Source: an uncultured Roseburia sp.
GTDB lineage: Bacteria > Bacillota > Clostridia > Lachnospirales > Lachnospiraceae
Assembly: GCA_900542495.1 (NCBI GenBank)
Contig: UQNW01000001.1
Location: 124,001-188,000, forward strand
Reading direction: 5' to 3'
Length of the DNA: 64,000 nt
Shown here: positions 52,513-61,111 of the stretch, piece by piece
Position numbering within the stretch: position 1 is the stretch's first letter
Layout: each line of letters starts with the position of its first letter
Notes under the pieces: generated by a model
Told to the model about the DNA's origin: nothing
The model's input: the letters and a program-made list of their open reading frames with translations, nothing else
The model's database searches: none
Position numbers and translations under genes: made by a program

Positions 52513-53082
52513 TTATATCTCCTTTATGAAATTTCTGAGCATCTGTTTTCCATCCGGTGTCATAATCGATTCCGGATGAAACTGTACGCCGTATATCGGA
52601 TATTCTTTATGCTGTACCGCCATGATCTCTCCATCCTCTGTAAGCGCTGTCACTTTCAGGCACTCCGGTATGGTATCAGGGGCTGCTGCAAGCGAATGGT
52701 ACCTTGCAACCGGAGCATTTTGTGGACAGCCTGCAAACAGCGGACAGGACGTATCAAATTTCACATCAGACTGTTTTCCGTGCATGAGTTCTTTTGCATA
52801 AGTCACCGTTGCACCAAATGCCGCGCAGATCGCCTGATGGCCGAGGCAGACTCCCAAAACCGGGATTTTGGTGCCAAGCGTTTTTGCGACTTCCATGATA
52901 ACCCCTGCATCCTCCGGTCTTCCCGGACCCGGTGAGAGGATAATGTGATCGGGATCCAGGCTTTTGATCTCCTCTACTGTCATTTCATCGTTGCGTATCA
53001 CCCTGATATCCGGCTCAATCTCTCCAATCAGCTGGAAAAGGTTATAAGAAAAGCTATCGTAGTTATCAATCAGTAAAATCAT
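52513..53082 (-). CDS. trpG: Anthranilate synthase glutamine amidotransferase subunit
   Basis: TrpG releases ammonia from glutamine for TrpE. The 189-residue class I amidotransferase shows LLIDNYDSFSYNLFQ, LSPGPGRPEDAG, the nucleophile Cys in LGVCLGHQAICAAFGA and the His-Glu pair in YGVQFHPESIMT. Here it is a stand-alone subunit, not fused to TrpD. The start overlaps the trpE stop by 4 bp. It could also serve PabB if that gene exists elsewhere. Confidence 0.96.
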   Translation of the reverse strand: MILLIDNYDSFSYNLFQLIGEIEPDIRVIRNDEMTVEEIKSLDPDHIILSPGPGRPEDAGVIMEVAKTLGTKIPVLGVCLGHQAICAAFGATVTYAKELMHGKQSDVKFDTSCPLFAGCPQNAPVARYHSLAAAPDTIPECLKVTALTEDGEIMAVQHKEYPIYGVQFHPESIMTPDGKQMLRNFIKEI

Positions 53083-54545
53083 CCTTCCACCTCCTGTGCA
53101 AGTTCCAATGCTTTCAGGGAAGCCTTCGCCTTATTTATACATTCTTCAAATTCCTTTTCCGGTACGGAATCCGCTACAATGCCCGCACCGCTTCTCACAA
53201 ACACTTTGCCGTTTTTCTTATAAGCAATGCGGATTGCAATGCAGGTATCCATGTTCCCGGTGAAGTCGATATATCCGATCGCACCGCCGTAGATGCCGCG
53301 CTTATTATTTTCCAGTTTTCCGATCAGCTGGCAGGCTCTGATCTTCGGTGCACCGGAAAGTGTTCCGGCAGGCAATACTGCTTCGATCGCGTCAAAAGCA
53401 TCGTGTTTTTCATCAATCTCTCCCCGGACCGTTGAGCCAATGTGCATGACATGGGAAAAACGTTCCACAGAATGCATTTTTTCAACCTGCACGGTACCGA
53501 ATCTGCTGATCTTTCCAAGGTCATTTCTGCCAAGATCGACCAGCATATTGTGCTCAGAAAGTTCTTTTTCGTCTGCAAGCAATTCTTTTTCCAGCGCTTT
53601 GTCTTCTTCCGCAGTCTTTCCTCTCGGTCTTGTTCCGGCAAGCGGAAACGTATGCAGTACACCATTTTCCAATTTCACCAGTGTCTCCGGGGATGCACCT
53701 GCGACCTCTACGTCAGTTCCCGAAAAATAGAACATATACGGTGAAGGATTGATCGTGCGGAGTATGCGATAGGTATTGAACAGGCTTCCTTCAAAAGGTG
53801 CCGACAGCCGGTTTGACAGTACGATCTGAAAAATGTCTCCCTCGCGGATATGGTGTTTCGCCTTTTCTACCATATTGCAGAATTGTTCTTTGTTGAATAA
53901 CGGTGTCACTTCTCCCGTCAGCCTGCCGCCCGGTTCGTTCTTCTTTTCACCGTTCCTGAGAAGCTCTTCCAATTGTTTTAACTCCATCACAGCTTTGTTA
54001 TATCCGACTTCTACGTCCGCCAATGGCATATTGACAATCAGAATGATTTTTTGCCGCAAATGATCAAAAGCGATCACCTTGTCAAAAAGCATCAGATCAA
54101 GATCTTTAAAATTTTCCGTATCTTCCACATCACATTTCACACCCGGTTCGCTGTATCCAAGGTAATCATAGGAAAAATAACCTACCAGTCCTCCGGTAAA
54201 GGAAGGAAGATAGTCGAAACGTGGACTTTTATAATCAGCAAGGATCTGGCGGAGATATTCAGAAGGGTGCTCTGTAATTACTTTCAGATTTCCGATTTTC
54301 ATTTCGCCATTGATACAGGTGATCTCCAGTTTCGGATCAAAGCCAAGAAACGTATATCTTCCCCATGTCTCGTTTGCCTGGGCGGATTCTAACATATAGC
54401 AATGTGTCGATACATTTTTCAGTATCCTCATAGTTTCAATCGGGGTAATAAAGTCAGAAAGCATTTCAAAGCTCACCGGGAGCACGTTGTATTTTGCTTC
54501 TGACGCAATCTTTTTTACTTCCGCTAAAGCTGGCATAATTTTCAT
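53079..54545 (-). CDS. trpE: Anthranilate synthase component I
   Basis: TrpE makes anthranilate from chorismate and ammonia. The 488-residue protein has the N-terminal regulatory LESAQANETWGRYTFLG, where tryptophan feedback binding is expected (LLES-type element). The catalytic core is AGTRPRGKTAEED, LVDLGRNDLGKIS, HVMHIGSTVRGEI, LPAGTLSGAPKIRACQLI and IAIRIAYKKNGKVFVRSGAGIVADS. The start is ATG 54543-54545 (MKIMPALAEV) after GGAGG. An upstream in-frame TTG coincides with the ribosome site and is rejected. It is the first gene of trpEGDCFBA, after the T-box. Confidence 0.97.
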   Translation of the reverse strand: MKIMPALAEVKKIASEAKYNVLPVSFEMLSDFITPIETMRILKNVSTHCYMLESAQANETWGRYTFLGFDPKLEITCINGEMKIGNLKVITEHPSEYLRQILADYKSPRFDYLPSFTGGLVGYFSYDYLGYSEPGVKCDVEDTENFKDLDLMLFDKVIAFDHLRQKIILIVNMPLADVEVGYNKAVMELKQLEELLRNGEKKNEPGGRLTGEVTPLFNKEQFCNMVEKAKHHIREGDIFQIVLSNRLSAPFEGSLFNTYRILRTINPSPYMFYFSGTDVEVAGASPETLVKLENGVLHTFPLAGTRPRGKTAEEDKALEKELLADEKELSEHNMLVDLGRNDLGKISRFGTVQVEKMHSVERFSHVMHIGSTVRGEIDEKHDAFDAIEAVLPAGTLSGAPKIRACQLIGKLENNKRGIYGGAIGYIDFTGNMDTCIAIRIAYKKNGKVFVRSGAGIVADSVPEKEFEECINKAKASLKALELAQEVEG

Positions 54546-54613
54546 TCGCTGCACCTCCAAAGAAATATTGCATTTTTTTATGCAACAGGAACTAAACTAT
54601 GTTTCCATTGCAT

Positions 54614-54906
54614 AAAAAAACGTCCCTGACAGAAATATACTCTCTGTCAAGGACGAATAGAAATTCTTATCCGCGGTGCCACCTTGATTCACAGCATGAC
54701 CTGTGCGCTTAGCAGGATACCCACATATCCCCGGCAAGTTACGTCTGCCTGCAACGTCGCAGAATACTTTGTGATTCTCACATTTGACTGCGCCCTCAGC
54801 GGTCCATTTGACAACTTGTTTCTCACCTGATTCTCAGCATCACAGGCTCTCTGTAAAGGCATTATTGCCGTTATCTCCGCTTCAACGGTTTAGCGTATTA
54901 ACTTTG
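54614..54906 (-). ncRNA. Tryptophan T-box leader
   Basis: The minus-strand leader shows the T-box landmark AAGGTGGCACCGCGG (54671-54685), which pairs with the acceptor end of uncharged tRNA. A long stem I precedes it. A TGG codon sits in the specifier position (54804-54806) just before the ACCGCT strand that pairs with AGCGG, which assigns it to tRNA-Trp. The terminator is a 13-bp stem (54643-54655 with 54621-54633) plus seven T. Uncharged tRNA-Trp should stabilise the antiterminator and switch the trp operon on. Confidence 0.93.
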
Positions 54907-54912
54907 TTCCCT

Positions 54913-54941
54913 AATGTATCACACTTGCATTGTGCTGTCAA
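54913..54941 (-). promoter_or_regulatory. trp operon promoter
   Basis: TTGACA (54936-54941) and TACATT (54913-54918) on the minus strand are spaced 17 bp, placing the start of the T-box RNA near 54906. It lies just 11 bp after the stop of the ABC permease gene. Confidence 0.88.
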
Positions 54942-54951
54942 TAGGGCAAAT

Positions 54952-56961
54952 TTAATCTTTCCTATTCACGATCTTGTAGTATTCTCTCGAAGTGATCTTG
55001 TATACAATCGTATAGATCACAAGGAAGATCATGCTCACGATTGCGATCGCCATGTTAAAGGTAAAGGTATCCACGATCAGTATCATCCGTAAAAACAGTC
55101 TGACCACGCTGCTTGCCACGATCATATGCATAATCGCTGCTGCGACCGGAAGGTAAAATAATAACATAACCTGTGTCCGGATGGATTCTTTTGCTTCTTT
55201 TTCAGTCAGACCGACATTGGAAAGGATCTGAAATCGTTTCTGGTCTTCGTACCCTTCCGACATCTGTTTGTAGTAAATGATCATAACCGTTGCCATGAGA
55301 AAGAGTGCTGCCAGAAACATTCCTACAAAAAAGATTCCACCATAGATACTATAAAAAGCGCTCATCTCCTCTGATTTAAAACGAACTGCTTCACGGTTTA
55401 ATCCACTCAGTTCCATCAAAACTCTGACCGTTTCCATCTGTTCTGCTGTCAGAGCTTTTTCTAACTGGTATCCGATGAAAACTTCATACTCATCCGGATT
55501 CACTCTCTGTCCGGCTTCCGCCATCAGTGCACAGATCTGCTCATCATCCGGAAAGACAAGAATTTCACGTTCGAAAATTGACATGGTCGAATCAATGATA
55601 TAGCGGATTGCAGAATACTCTGCCTCTCCTGCTACTGTATACTCTTTTCCCATAAAATTCAGGTTATCACCTTTTTTCCATTCTTTTCCTGAACTGTAGA
55701 TGAGTATTTCATCATCCTTAAGTGTCAGATTCATATCGGCATATTCGTTATAATCAGCAGCAGACAACAGATACGTAACTATATCGGAGGCTATGTCACT
55801 GTCGAATGTATCCGGGTCTGCAATCTTTTGTTTTCCATCTTTTTCCGTAACCATGATATTCCGGTACTGTCTATAAATCTGGTCGGTAGTCACAATCCCA
55901 TCCTGCTGCAACGCTTTATTCATAGTAACGAAATCATCCATGCCTTTTCCTGCCTCTGACACAGTTTCTGCCACTTTAATATCTGTCGGATATCTGTCAT
56001 CTATATTTTTTCCGATGAGCATCATCAGTGAAAAGCCACAGGTCAGCAACAGGATCACGCCTGTAGAAAGTACACAGATGGACGCCAGTCCTGCTGCATT
56101 ATGTTTCATCCGGAACATCAGATTCGATACACTGATAAAATTCTTTGTTTTATAGTAAAACTTCGGATTCTTTTTCATGCACTTTAAGATAAAAATACTT
56201 CCGGCTGTAAAAAGACAATAGGTTGCGATTACAACAAGCAGAATGCTGACAAATAATATGTTGACCGCACCCCCGATCGACTTAGCAGAAAGTGCCAGCT
56301 TATATCCCGCAGTCAGTGTTATAATTCCAAGAATAAATATAGGAACTTTCACCTTCGGTTCTTTTTCCCCTGTTCTGTCACTCTGCAGCAGTGCGATCGG
56401 TTTTCCAACCCGGATGGAAGCCACATTATAAATCAGACTGACTGCAAAAAGGATAACAAATAAAACCAATGTACTTTTCAGTACTTCCACTGAGAAAAAC
56501 AGTCCGTTTACCGGTGGCTGATTGATAATCTTATAGAGAATGAGGAGCATTAATTTGTTCAGAAAAGTCCCCATCACAATTCCTGTGACAATGCTGATCA
56601 AAGCATTCATCAGGCTCTCTGCAGCTAAAATATAGGTAATATTCTTTTTGGACATTCCAAGAACTCCATAAAGCCCCATCTCCTTTTTTCTCGCCCTTAT
56701 CATAAACTGATTTGTATAAAAAAGAAAAACTGCCGCAAAGACTGCTACGATCTGACCGCTGATTTCCAGTAAAATCGAAATAATCTGTGCACCATAAAAC
56801 GCTTCCATTCCATCTTTATAAATGTATGGACAATGCGCAAGTGACTGCAAAATATAATAAATCATGACAGTCATCGTTCCTGCAAGCAGATATGGGATCA
56901 GTGTCTTTTTGTTTTTCTGCATTCCACTGAACACAAATTTTGTCAGAAGCTTATGATTCAC
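54952..56961 (-). CDS. BceB-type ABC transporter permease
   Basis: The 669-residue protein has about ten membrane helices. An FtsX-like domain after helix 1 includes the conserved RARKKEMGLYGVLGMSKKNI. A large extracellular domain of about 200 residues (about 325-520) lies between helices 7 and 8, the hallmark of BceB-type permeases that detect and remove peptide antibiotics bound to lipid II-cycle intermediates. The second FtsX region includes YEDQKRFQILSNVGLTEKEAKESI. The GTG start follows GGAGGAGAGGACA and overlaps the ATPase gene by 11 bp. It works with the preceding ATPase and signals to the BceS-type kinase. Confidence 0.9.
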   Translation of the reverse strand: MNHKLLTKFVFSGMQKNKKTLIPYLLAGTMTVMIYYILQSLAHCPYIYKDGMEAFYGAQIISILLEISGQIVAVFAAVFLFYTNQFMIRARKKEMGLYGVLGMSKKNITYILAAESLMNALISIVTGIVMGTFLNKLMLLILYKIINQPPVNGLFFSVEVLKSTLVLFVILFAVSLIYNVASIRVGKPIALLQSDRTGEKEPKVKVPIFILGIITLTAGYKLALSAKSIGGAVNILFVSILLVVIATYCLFTAGSIFILKCMKKNPKFYYKTKNFISVSNLMFRMKHNAAGLASICVLSTGVILLLTCGFSLMMLIGKNIDDRYPTDIKVAETVSEAGKGMDDFVTMNKALQQDGIVTTDQIYRQYRNIMVTEKDGKQKIADPDTFDSDIASDIVTYLLSAADYNEYADMNLTLKDDEILIYSSGKEWKKGDNLNFMGKEYTVAGEAEYSAIRYIIDSTMSIFEREILVFPDDEQICALMAEAGQRVNPDEYEVFIGYQLEKALTAEQMETVRVLMELSGLNREAVRFKSEEMSAFYSIYGGIFFVGMFLAALFLMATVMIIYYKQMSEGYEDQKRFQILSNVGLTEKEAKESIRTQVMLLFYLPVAAAIMHMIVASSVVRLFLRMILIVDTFTFNMAIAIVSMIFLVIYTIVYKITSREYYKIVNRKD

Positions 56962-57721
56962 TGTCCTCTCCTCCTCTCATCAGAACGGTCACTGCGTCAC
57001 AGATCTTATCTAACAGTGCACTTCTTGTCATATCACCGCGATAAATCTGATGGAATACTTCACCATCCTTAATGAACATGACACGGTCGGCATAGCTTGC
57101 CGCCACATTGCTGTGTGTTACCATGAGAATCGTCTGCCCTGTCTGATTAATCTCACGAAGCTGTTTTAAAAGATTCGTAGCTGCCTTGGAATCGAGTGCC
57201 CCGGTAGGTTCATCTGCCAGAAGGATCCTCGGATTTGTGATCAAAGCTCTTGCAATTGCGGTTCTCTGTTTCTGCCCGCCGGACACCTCATAAGGATATT
57301 TCTTCAAAAGCTCCGCAATTCCAAGCTGTCTGGCAGCCTTTTCCACTTTTGCATCCATCTTCTTATAATCTTCTCCTGCCAGCACCAGCGGGAGCTTGAT
57401 ATTATCTTCGATAGAAAAATTATCCAAGAGATTAAAATCCTGAAAGATGAAGCCGAGATTGCTTCTTCTGAAAATTGCACGCTCATTGTCCTTTAATGTG
57501 GTGAAATCTTTTCCATCCACCAGCACTTTTCCAGCGGTCGGTGTATCAAGGCTTGCAAGGATATTAAGAAGCGTTGTCTTACCACTTCCGGATTCTCCCA
57601 TGATCGCCACAAATTCTCCCGGTTCCACACTGAAATGCACATCTCTTAATGCGGTGACTTCGTCCCCGCCCATACGTGTTTTATATACTTTTTTGATATG
57701 ATTGACTTCTAAGATTGACAT
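56951..57721 (-). CDS. BceA-type ABC transporter ATP-binding protein
   Basis: The 256-residue ATPase belongs to the MacB/BceA/LolD group. It shows Walker A GESGSGKTTLL, the Q-loop FIFQDFNLLDN, signature SGGQKQRTAIARAL, Walker B ILLADEPTGALDS and the switch His in LMVTHS. It energises the adjacent permease. The start has AAGGAGG. A terminator hairpin and a perfect 7-4-7 palindrome lie upstream, which suggests that the transporter pair has its own inducible promoter. Confidence 0.95.
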   Translation of the reverse strand: MSILEVNHIKKVYKTRMGGDEVTALRDVHFSVEPGEFVAIMGESGSGKTTLLNILASLDTPTAGKVLVDGKDFTTLKDNERAIFRRSNLGFIFQDFNLLDNFSIEDNIKLPLVLAGEDYKKMDAKVEKAARQLGIAELLKKYPYEVSGGQKQRTAIARALITNPRILLADEPTGALDSKAATNLLKQLREINQTGQTILMVTHSNVAASYADRVMFIKDGEVFHQIYRGDMTRSALLDKICDAVTVLMRGGEDSES

Positions 57722-57759
57722 ATATTTTCCTCCTTGTTTGTAAGACTATCATAGCAAAA

Positions 57760-57823
57760 AAGGAAATGTAGTGCCCTTTCTTTGGCTTACATTTCCTTGT
57801 CGTAATCTTACATTTTTGTAAGA
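57760..57823 (-). promoter_or_regulatory. BceR-type operator and terminator ahead of the transporter genes
   Basis: A perfect palindrome, TCTTACA-TTTT-TGTAAGA, spans 57806-57823. Downstream of it on the minus strand is an 11-bp hairpin (57788-57798 with 57760-57770) followed by TTTTTT, which would end the regulator-kinase transcript. BceR-like regulators bind inverted repeats of this shape upstream of their transporter genes (family knowledge). A TATGAT -10-like hexamer follows at 57748-57753. Confidence 0.65.
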
Positions 57824-57847
57824 AAAGTATGTTACTCTTTTCAAGAT

Positions 57848-58819
57848 CTACATATTCACAAGATCTCCCTGCTGCACTTTTTCGCACTGAAGATTAATCA
57901 TCACAGTCGTTCCCTCTCCCTCTTTCGAAGCCACAGAAATTCCATGCCCAAGCTTTTCACACACACCTTTACACAGATAAAGTCCAAGACCGCTCGCCTT
58001 CTTATCCATCCTGCCGTTATATCCGGTAAAGCCTTTTTCAAAAATTCTCGGCAGATCCTCACTCCGAATGCCGATGCCTGTGTCCTTCACAGACACTTTC
58101 AAACCATTTGCAGATTCTTCCGCCGAAATTTTCACACTTCCCTGCTTTGTGTATTTTAATGCATTCGATAAAATCTGTTCCAATGCAAAACAAAACCATT
58201 TCTCATCTGTAAGCACTGTATAATTCAAATGTTCCAGCTGAATGGAAATATGATTGTAGATAAAAATTGCTGCATATTTTTTTACTACCTGCCGGACTAA
58301 TTGTTCCAGTGAATTTCGCTCAAGCACAAGATCATTGCTCATTTCTTCAAAGCGGAGATAATTCAATGCCATCTCCACGTAACTCTCTATTTTAAATAAT
58401 TCCTGTCGGCATACTGCCGCATCCTGCTTTTCTCCCTGCAAAAGAAGATTCAAAGCCGCGATCGGTGTCTTGATCTGATGTGCCCACAATGCAAAAAAGT
58501 CCTGCTTTTCCTGTAATTCTTCCCATTGTCTGCTCTCTTTTGAATTACTTTCCTGCTTTTCTTTGCTTTCTTTTTCGTATTGCTCTGTTCTCTTCCGAAC
58601 CCCCCGGTACTGCATACACAAAGCAGTCACCCAGAGTATCAGAAATATACTTGTTAAATAAAAGGCATATTCTGCCGGAAGCTGATATAAATTGGATACT
58701 GTAAACATTAGGAGCAGGAAAACAGGAGCTATCAATAATAAGCCTATATTTTCTGACAAAAATTTTCTATGTAAAATTTTTCCTGTTTCTTTTTGCATCT
58801 GCATATTATGGTTCATCAT
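57848..58819 (-). CDS. BceS-type intramembrane-sensing histidine kinase
   Basis: The 323-residue protein has two membrane helices (about 24-43 and 51-69) with almost no external loop, as in BceS kinases that depend on the ABC permease for sensing. The phosphotransfer His114 is in FALWAHQIKTPIAAL. The ATPase domain shows FALEQILSNALKYT, DTGIGIRSEDLPRIFEKGFTG and GLGLYLCK. It lies 15 bp after the response regulator gene. The ATG is preceded by AGGAG, with two possible adjacent starts. Confidence 0.92.
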   Translation of the reverse strand: MMNHNMQMQKETGKILHRKFLSENIGLLLIAPVFLLLMFTVSNLYQLPAEYAFYLTSIFLILWVTALCMQYRGVRKRTEQYEKESKEKQESNSKESRQWEELQEKQDFFALWAHQIKTPIAALNLLLQGEKQDAAVCRQELFKIESYVEMALNYLRFEEMSNDLVLERNSLEQLVRQVVKKYAAIFIYNHISIQLEHLNYTVLTDEKWFCFALEQILSNALKYTKQGSVKISAEESANGLKVSVKDTGIGIRSEDLPRIFEKGFTGYNGRMDKKASGLGLYLCKGVCEKLGHGISVASKEGEGTTVMINLQCEKVQQGDLVNM

Positions 58820-58834
58820 CTAACTCCTGTATTT

Positions 58835-59515
58835 TTATACTCCAACCAGATATCCAAGCCCACGCTTTGTTGTGATGAAATCATCCACTCCAGCGGCTTC
58901 CAGTTTTTTCCGTATTCTTGTGATGTTGACCGTCAGCGTGTTGTCATCCACAAATTCATCATTGCCCCAGAGGCGTTCCATAATCTCTTCGCGGCTTACC
59001 ACTTTTCCCTGTTTTTCCATTAATGTCTTTAAGATCAGAAATTCATTTTTCGTGAGATCGATCTTCTCTCCACGGACTGCCGCTGAAGTATCATTCAGAT
59101 TCAGTACGACTTCTCCACATTCCATCGAGTGGCTTGTGAGTTCACTTCCATAGCTTCTTCGAAGTACCGCCTGTAATTTTGCGGTCAGCACCTGCAAATC
59201 AAATGGTTTTGCGATAAAATCGTCGCCGCCCATGTTCATTGCCATCACAATATTCATGTTATCGTCCGCAGAAGATAAGAAAACGATCGGTACTTTGGAC
59301 GTTTTACGGATTTCCGCACACCAGTAAAATCCATTATAATACGGAAGTTTGATATCCATGATAATAATGTCCGGTTGAAAATCCTCCACTTCTTCTGTTA
59401 TTTTTTCAAAATTGCCGGCACACTGTACCTGCATCTGCCATGTTGTAAGATGTGCCGCCACTGCCCTGGCAATGACAACATCATCCTCCACAATAAATAC
59501 TTTATTTGCTGCCAT
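58835..59515 (-). CDS. BceR-type response regulator
   Basis: The 226-residue protein has a receiver domain (VEDDVV, Asp54 in IIIMDIKLPYYNGF, Lys in FIAKPFD) and a winged-helix domain ending DNTLTVNITRIRKKLE, FITTKRGLGYLVGV. It should bind the palindrome upstream of the transporter genes. Its start lies within the end of the upstream HExxH gene (14-bp overlap), with GAGGGAAC as ribosome site, so expression is coupled to that gene. Confidence 0.94.
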   Translation of the reverse strand: MAANKVFIVEDDVVIARAVAAHLTTWQMQVQCAGNFEKITEEVEDFQPDIIIMDIKLPYYNGFYWCAEIRKTSKVPIVFLSSADDNMNIVMAMNMGGDDFIAKPFDLQVLTAKLQAVLRRSYGSELTSHSMECGEVVLNLNDTSAAVRGEKIDLTKNEFLILKTLMEKQGKVVSREEIMERLWGNDEFVDDNTLTVNITRIRKKLEAAGVDDFITTKRGLGYLVGV

Positions 59516-60389
59516 GTCTTAGTTCCCTCGTATTGATTTTAAATAGTTCAAGCGCTCTCTCTTTGATTTTTTCCAAATCCTCATATGTTCCATCAGAAAA
59601 TTCTTCTTTAATACGCATGGAAGCCATTGCATGACTGTCATTCACTTTGTCTGCATCTGCCGTTTTCAGAAATTTTCCTAATAATTCCCAGTCACTTGAA
59701 TAATATAGTTCCACTAATTTTGCCCTGTATTCCAGTTCCGCCGGAGTAATGTTTGGATATTCCTTCAGGTCTTTTGCGTGCTGTGCTTCATGCTTTAAAA
59801 GTGAAACGGTAAATTTCTCACTCTCAAAATCATAGGCACTCTCGATGCATTGAATCGTTCCGTCCTCAGATGCCCAGCCGCCAGTTCCGTATTTTCCAAA
59901 GGTCAGATAATCCATCCAGCTCCGAAATACAAAACCTTTTAAAATATTTACCGTATACTGCTCTACGCCTTCCGGCAATTCTATCTGATAAGACGTCGGA
60001 ACCGTATCTTTCCAGATGTATGGTCCAAAATACCCTTGCGTTTTTCCGAAAAGTGCATGGTAGCCTTTCTGTTCAAAAAGTTCCTGCAATCTATCTTCCA
60101 GTGCGTCTTTCTCTTTTTCCGATATAGAAAAAGTCTGGCACAGCTTTCTTATCAGTTTGTCTGCGGCAATTTCTTCATCACTATTGTAATAAAACACGTC
60201 TCTGAAATATTGCTGATATGCAAGCAGTATCTCATTCAGTATTCCATCCACTTCATATTGCCGATAATGCTCGTTTTCAAATAAGTCAATATATTGTTCT
60301 CGTTCTTTCTCATATTCCGGAAGGTCGCACATTATTTCAATGGCTTCCTTCACCTTTCCCTCGATCAGTAACTCGTCTACCTTGGTCAT
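59502..60389 (-). CDS. Unrecognised protein with HExxH zinc-peptidase motif
   Basis: I do not recognise the family of this 295-residue soluble protein. It is acidic and mostly helical at both ends. A central region contains LLKHEAQHAKDL, an HExxH motif at residues 200-204, with Glu220 and Glu227 further on (PAELEYRAKLVELYY) as possible third zinc ligands. That arrangement fits a minimal zincin metallopeptidase. It has no signal peptide. It is the first gene of the transcript leading into the BceR-type regulator and overlaps it by 14 bp. This suggests a link with peptide-antibiotic response (inference). GGAGG precedes the ATG. Confidence 0.72.
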   Translation of the reverse strand: MTKVDELLIEGKVKEAIEIMCDLPEYEKEREQYIDLFENEHYRQYEVDGILNEILLAYQQYFRDVFYYNSDEEIAADKLIRKLCQTFSISEKEKDALEDRLQELFEQKGYHALFGKTQGYFGPYIWKDTVPTSYQIELPEGVEQYTVNILKGFVFRSWMDYLTFGKYGTGGWASEDGTIQCIESAYDFESEKFTVSLLKHEAQHAKDLKEYPNITPAELEYRAKLVELYYSSDWELLGKFLKTADADKVNDSHAMASMRIKEEFSDGTYEDLEKIKERALELFKINTRELRHGSK

Positions 60390-60424
60390 CTGTGCCTCCA
60401 GCCAGTATTCTTAAATCTTTATTT

Positions 60425-61060
60425 CTATCCTTGTTTTATCCAGCTCCACTCAAAACTGTCAAGTCCGGCTTTTCCCTGCGCAAGCTGATTCAGTTCATGC
60501 AGACAGATTTCCGTCGCCCTGTCGATAAATTCCTGGATCATCTCTCTGGTCAGAAAAAAGCTGCTTTTTTCTTCCATTGGGTGAAATTGTTCACGTACTT
60601 CCCTTACCAGTTCCTGCTCACGAAAATCTGCTAATTCCATAATCGGCTCACCTGCCAGTGTCTGCGTCCGGAGCATATTCTTATCCAATCCATACTGCTT
60701 CGCTACAAACCAATTTGTATTTTCATAATCCTGATGCAGCCTTTCAACATTCTCTGGAATGGATGAGTTAAAGTGATGCTCAGAATATACATATCTTCTA
60801 TAAAATATGTCCTGAATCAGATGAAGATAATATCCTAGATACAGTTCATCTGTCTTCATTTGTTCCCCGTATTTTTCCCTGTAAAATTCAAGGTCATAGG
60901 TCACTCTTGTCTGTTCACAGATCATTTTCTTAAGATGACTGTTTCCACTGACAGCCCCGTCTGGAAGGATCACACCCAGACGCAGCCTGTCCAAATTATT
61001 AAATTCTGTTTTAACTATTATGCATTGTATGATTGCAAGATGAATCATGCTGGACGCCAT
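60425..61060 (-). CDS. Zinc-dependent phospholipase C-like domain protein
   Basis: The 211-residue protein begins MASSMIHLAIIQCI and has LRLGVILPDGAVSGNSHLKK, then YLGYYLHLIQDIFYRRYVY. These match the spacing of His and Asp metal ligands in bacterial zinc-dependent phospholipase C-like proteins. No signal peptide is visible, so a secreted lipase role is doubtful; many cytosolic relatives have unknown substrates. I use ATG 61058-61060 behind GGGAG; an upstream in-frame start (11 codons) is less well placed. The HExxH gene follows 35 bp downstream. Confidence 0.7.
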   Translation of the reverse strand: MASSMIHLAIIQCIIVKTEFNNLDRLRLGVILPDGAVSGNSHLKKMICEQTRVTYDLEFYREKYGEQMKTDELYLGYYLHLIQDIFYRRYVYSEHHFNSSIPENVERLHQDYENTNWFVAKQYGLDKNMLRTQTLAGEPIMELADFREQELVREVREQFHPMEEKSSFFLTREMIQEFIDRATEICLHELNQLAQGKAGLDSFEWSWIKQG

Positions 61061-61111
61061 AAAATTTTCTCCCGCCTCCTGATATTCTGTCACATGTTTC
61101 TGTAAGCTGTT

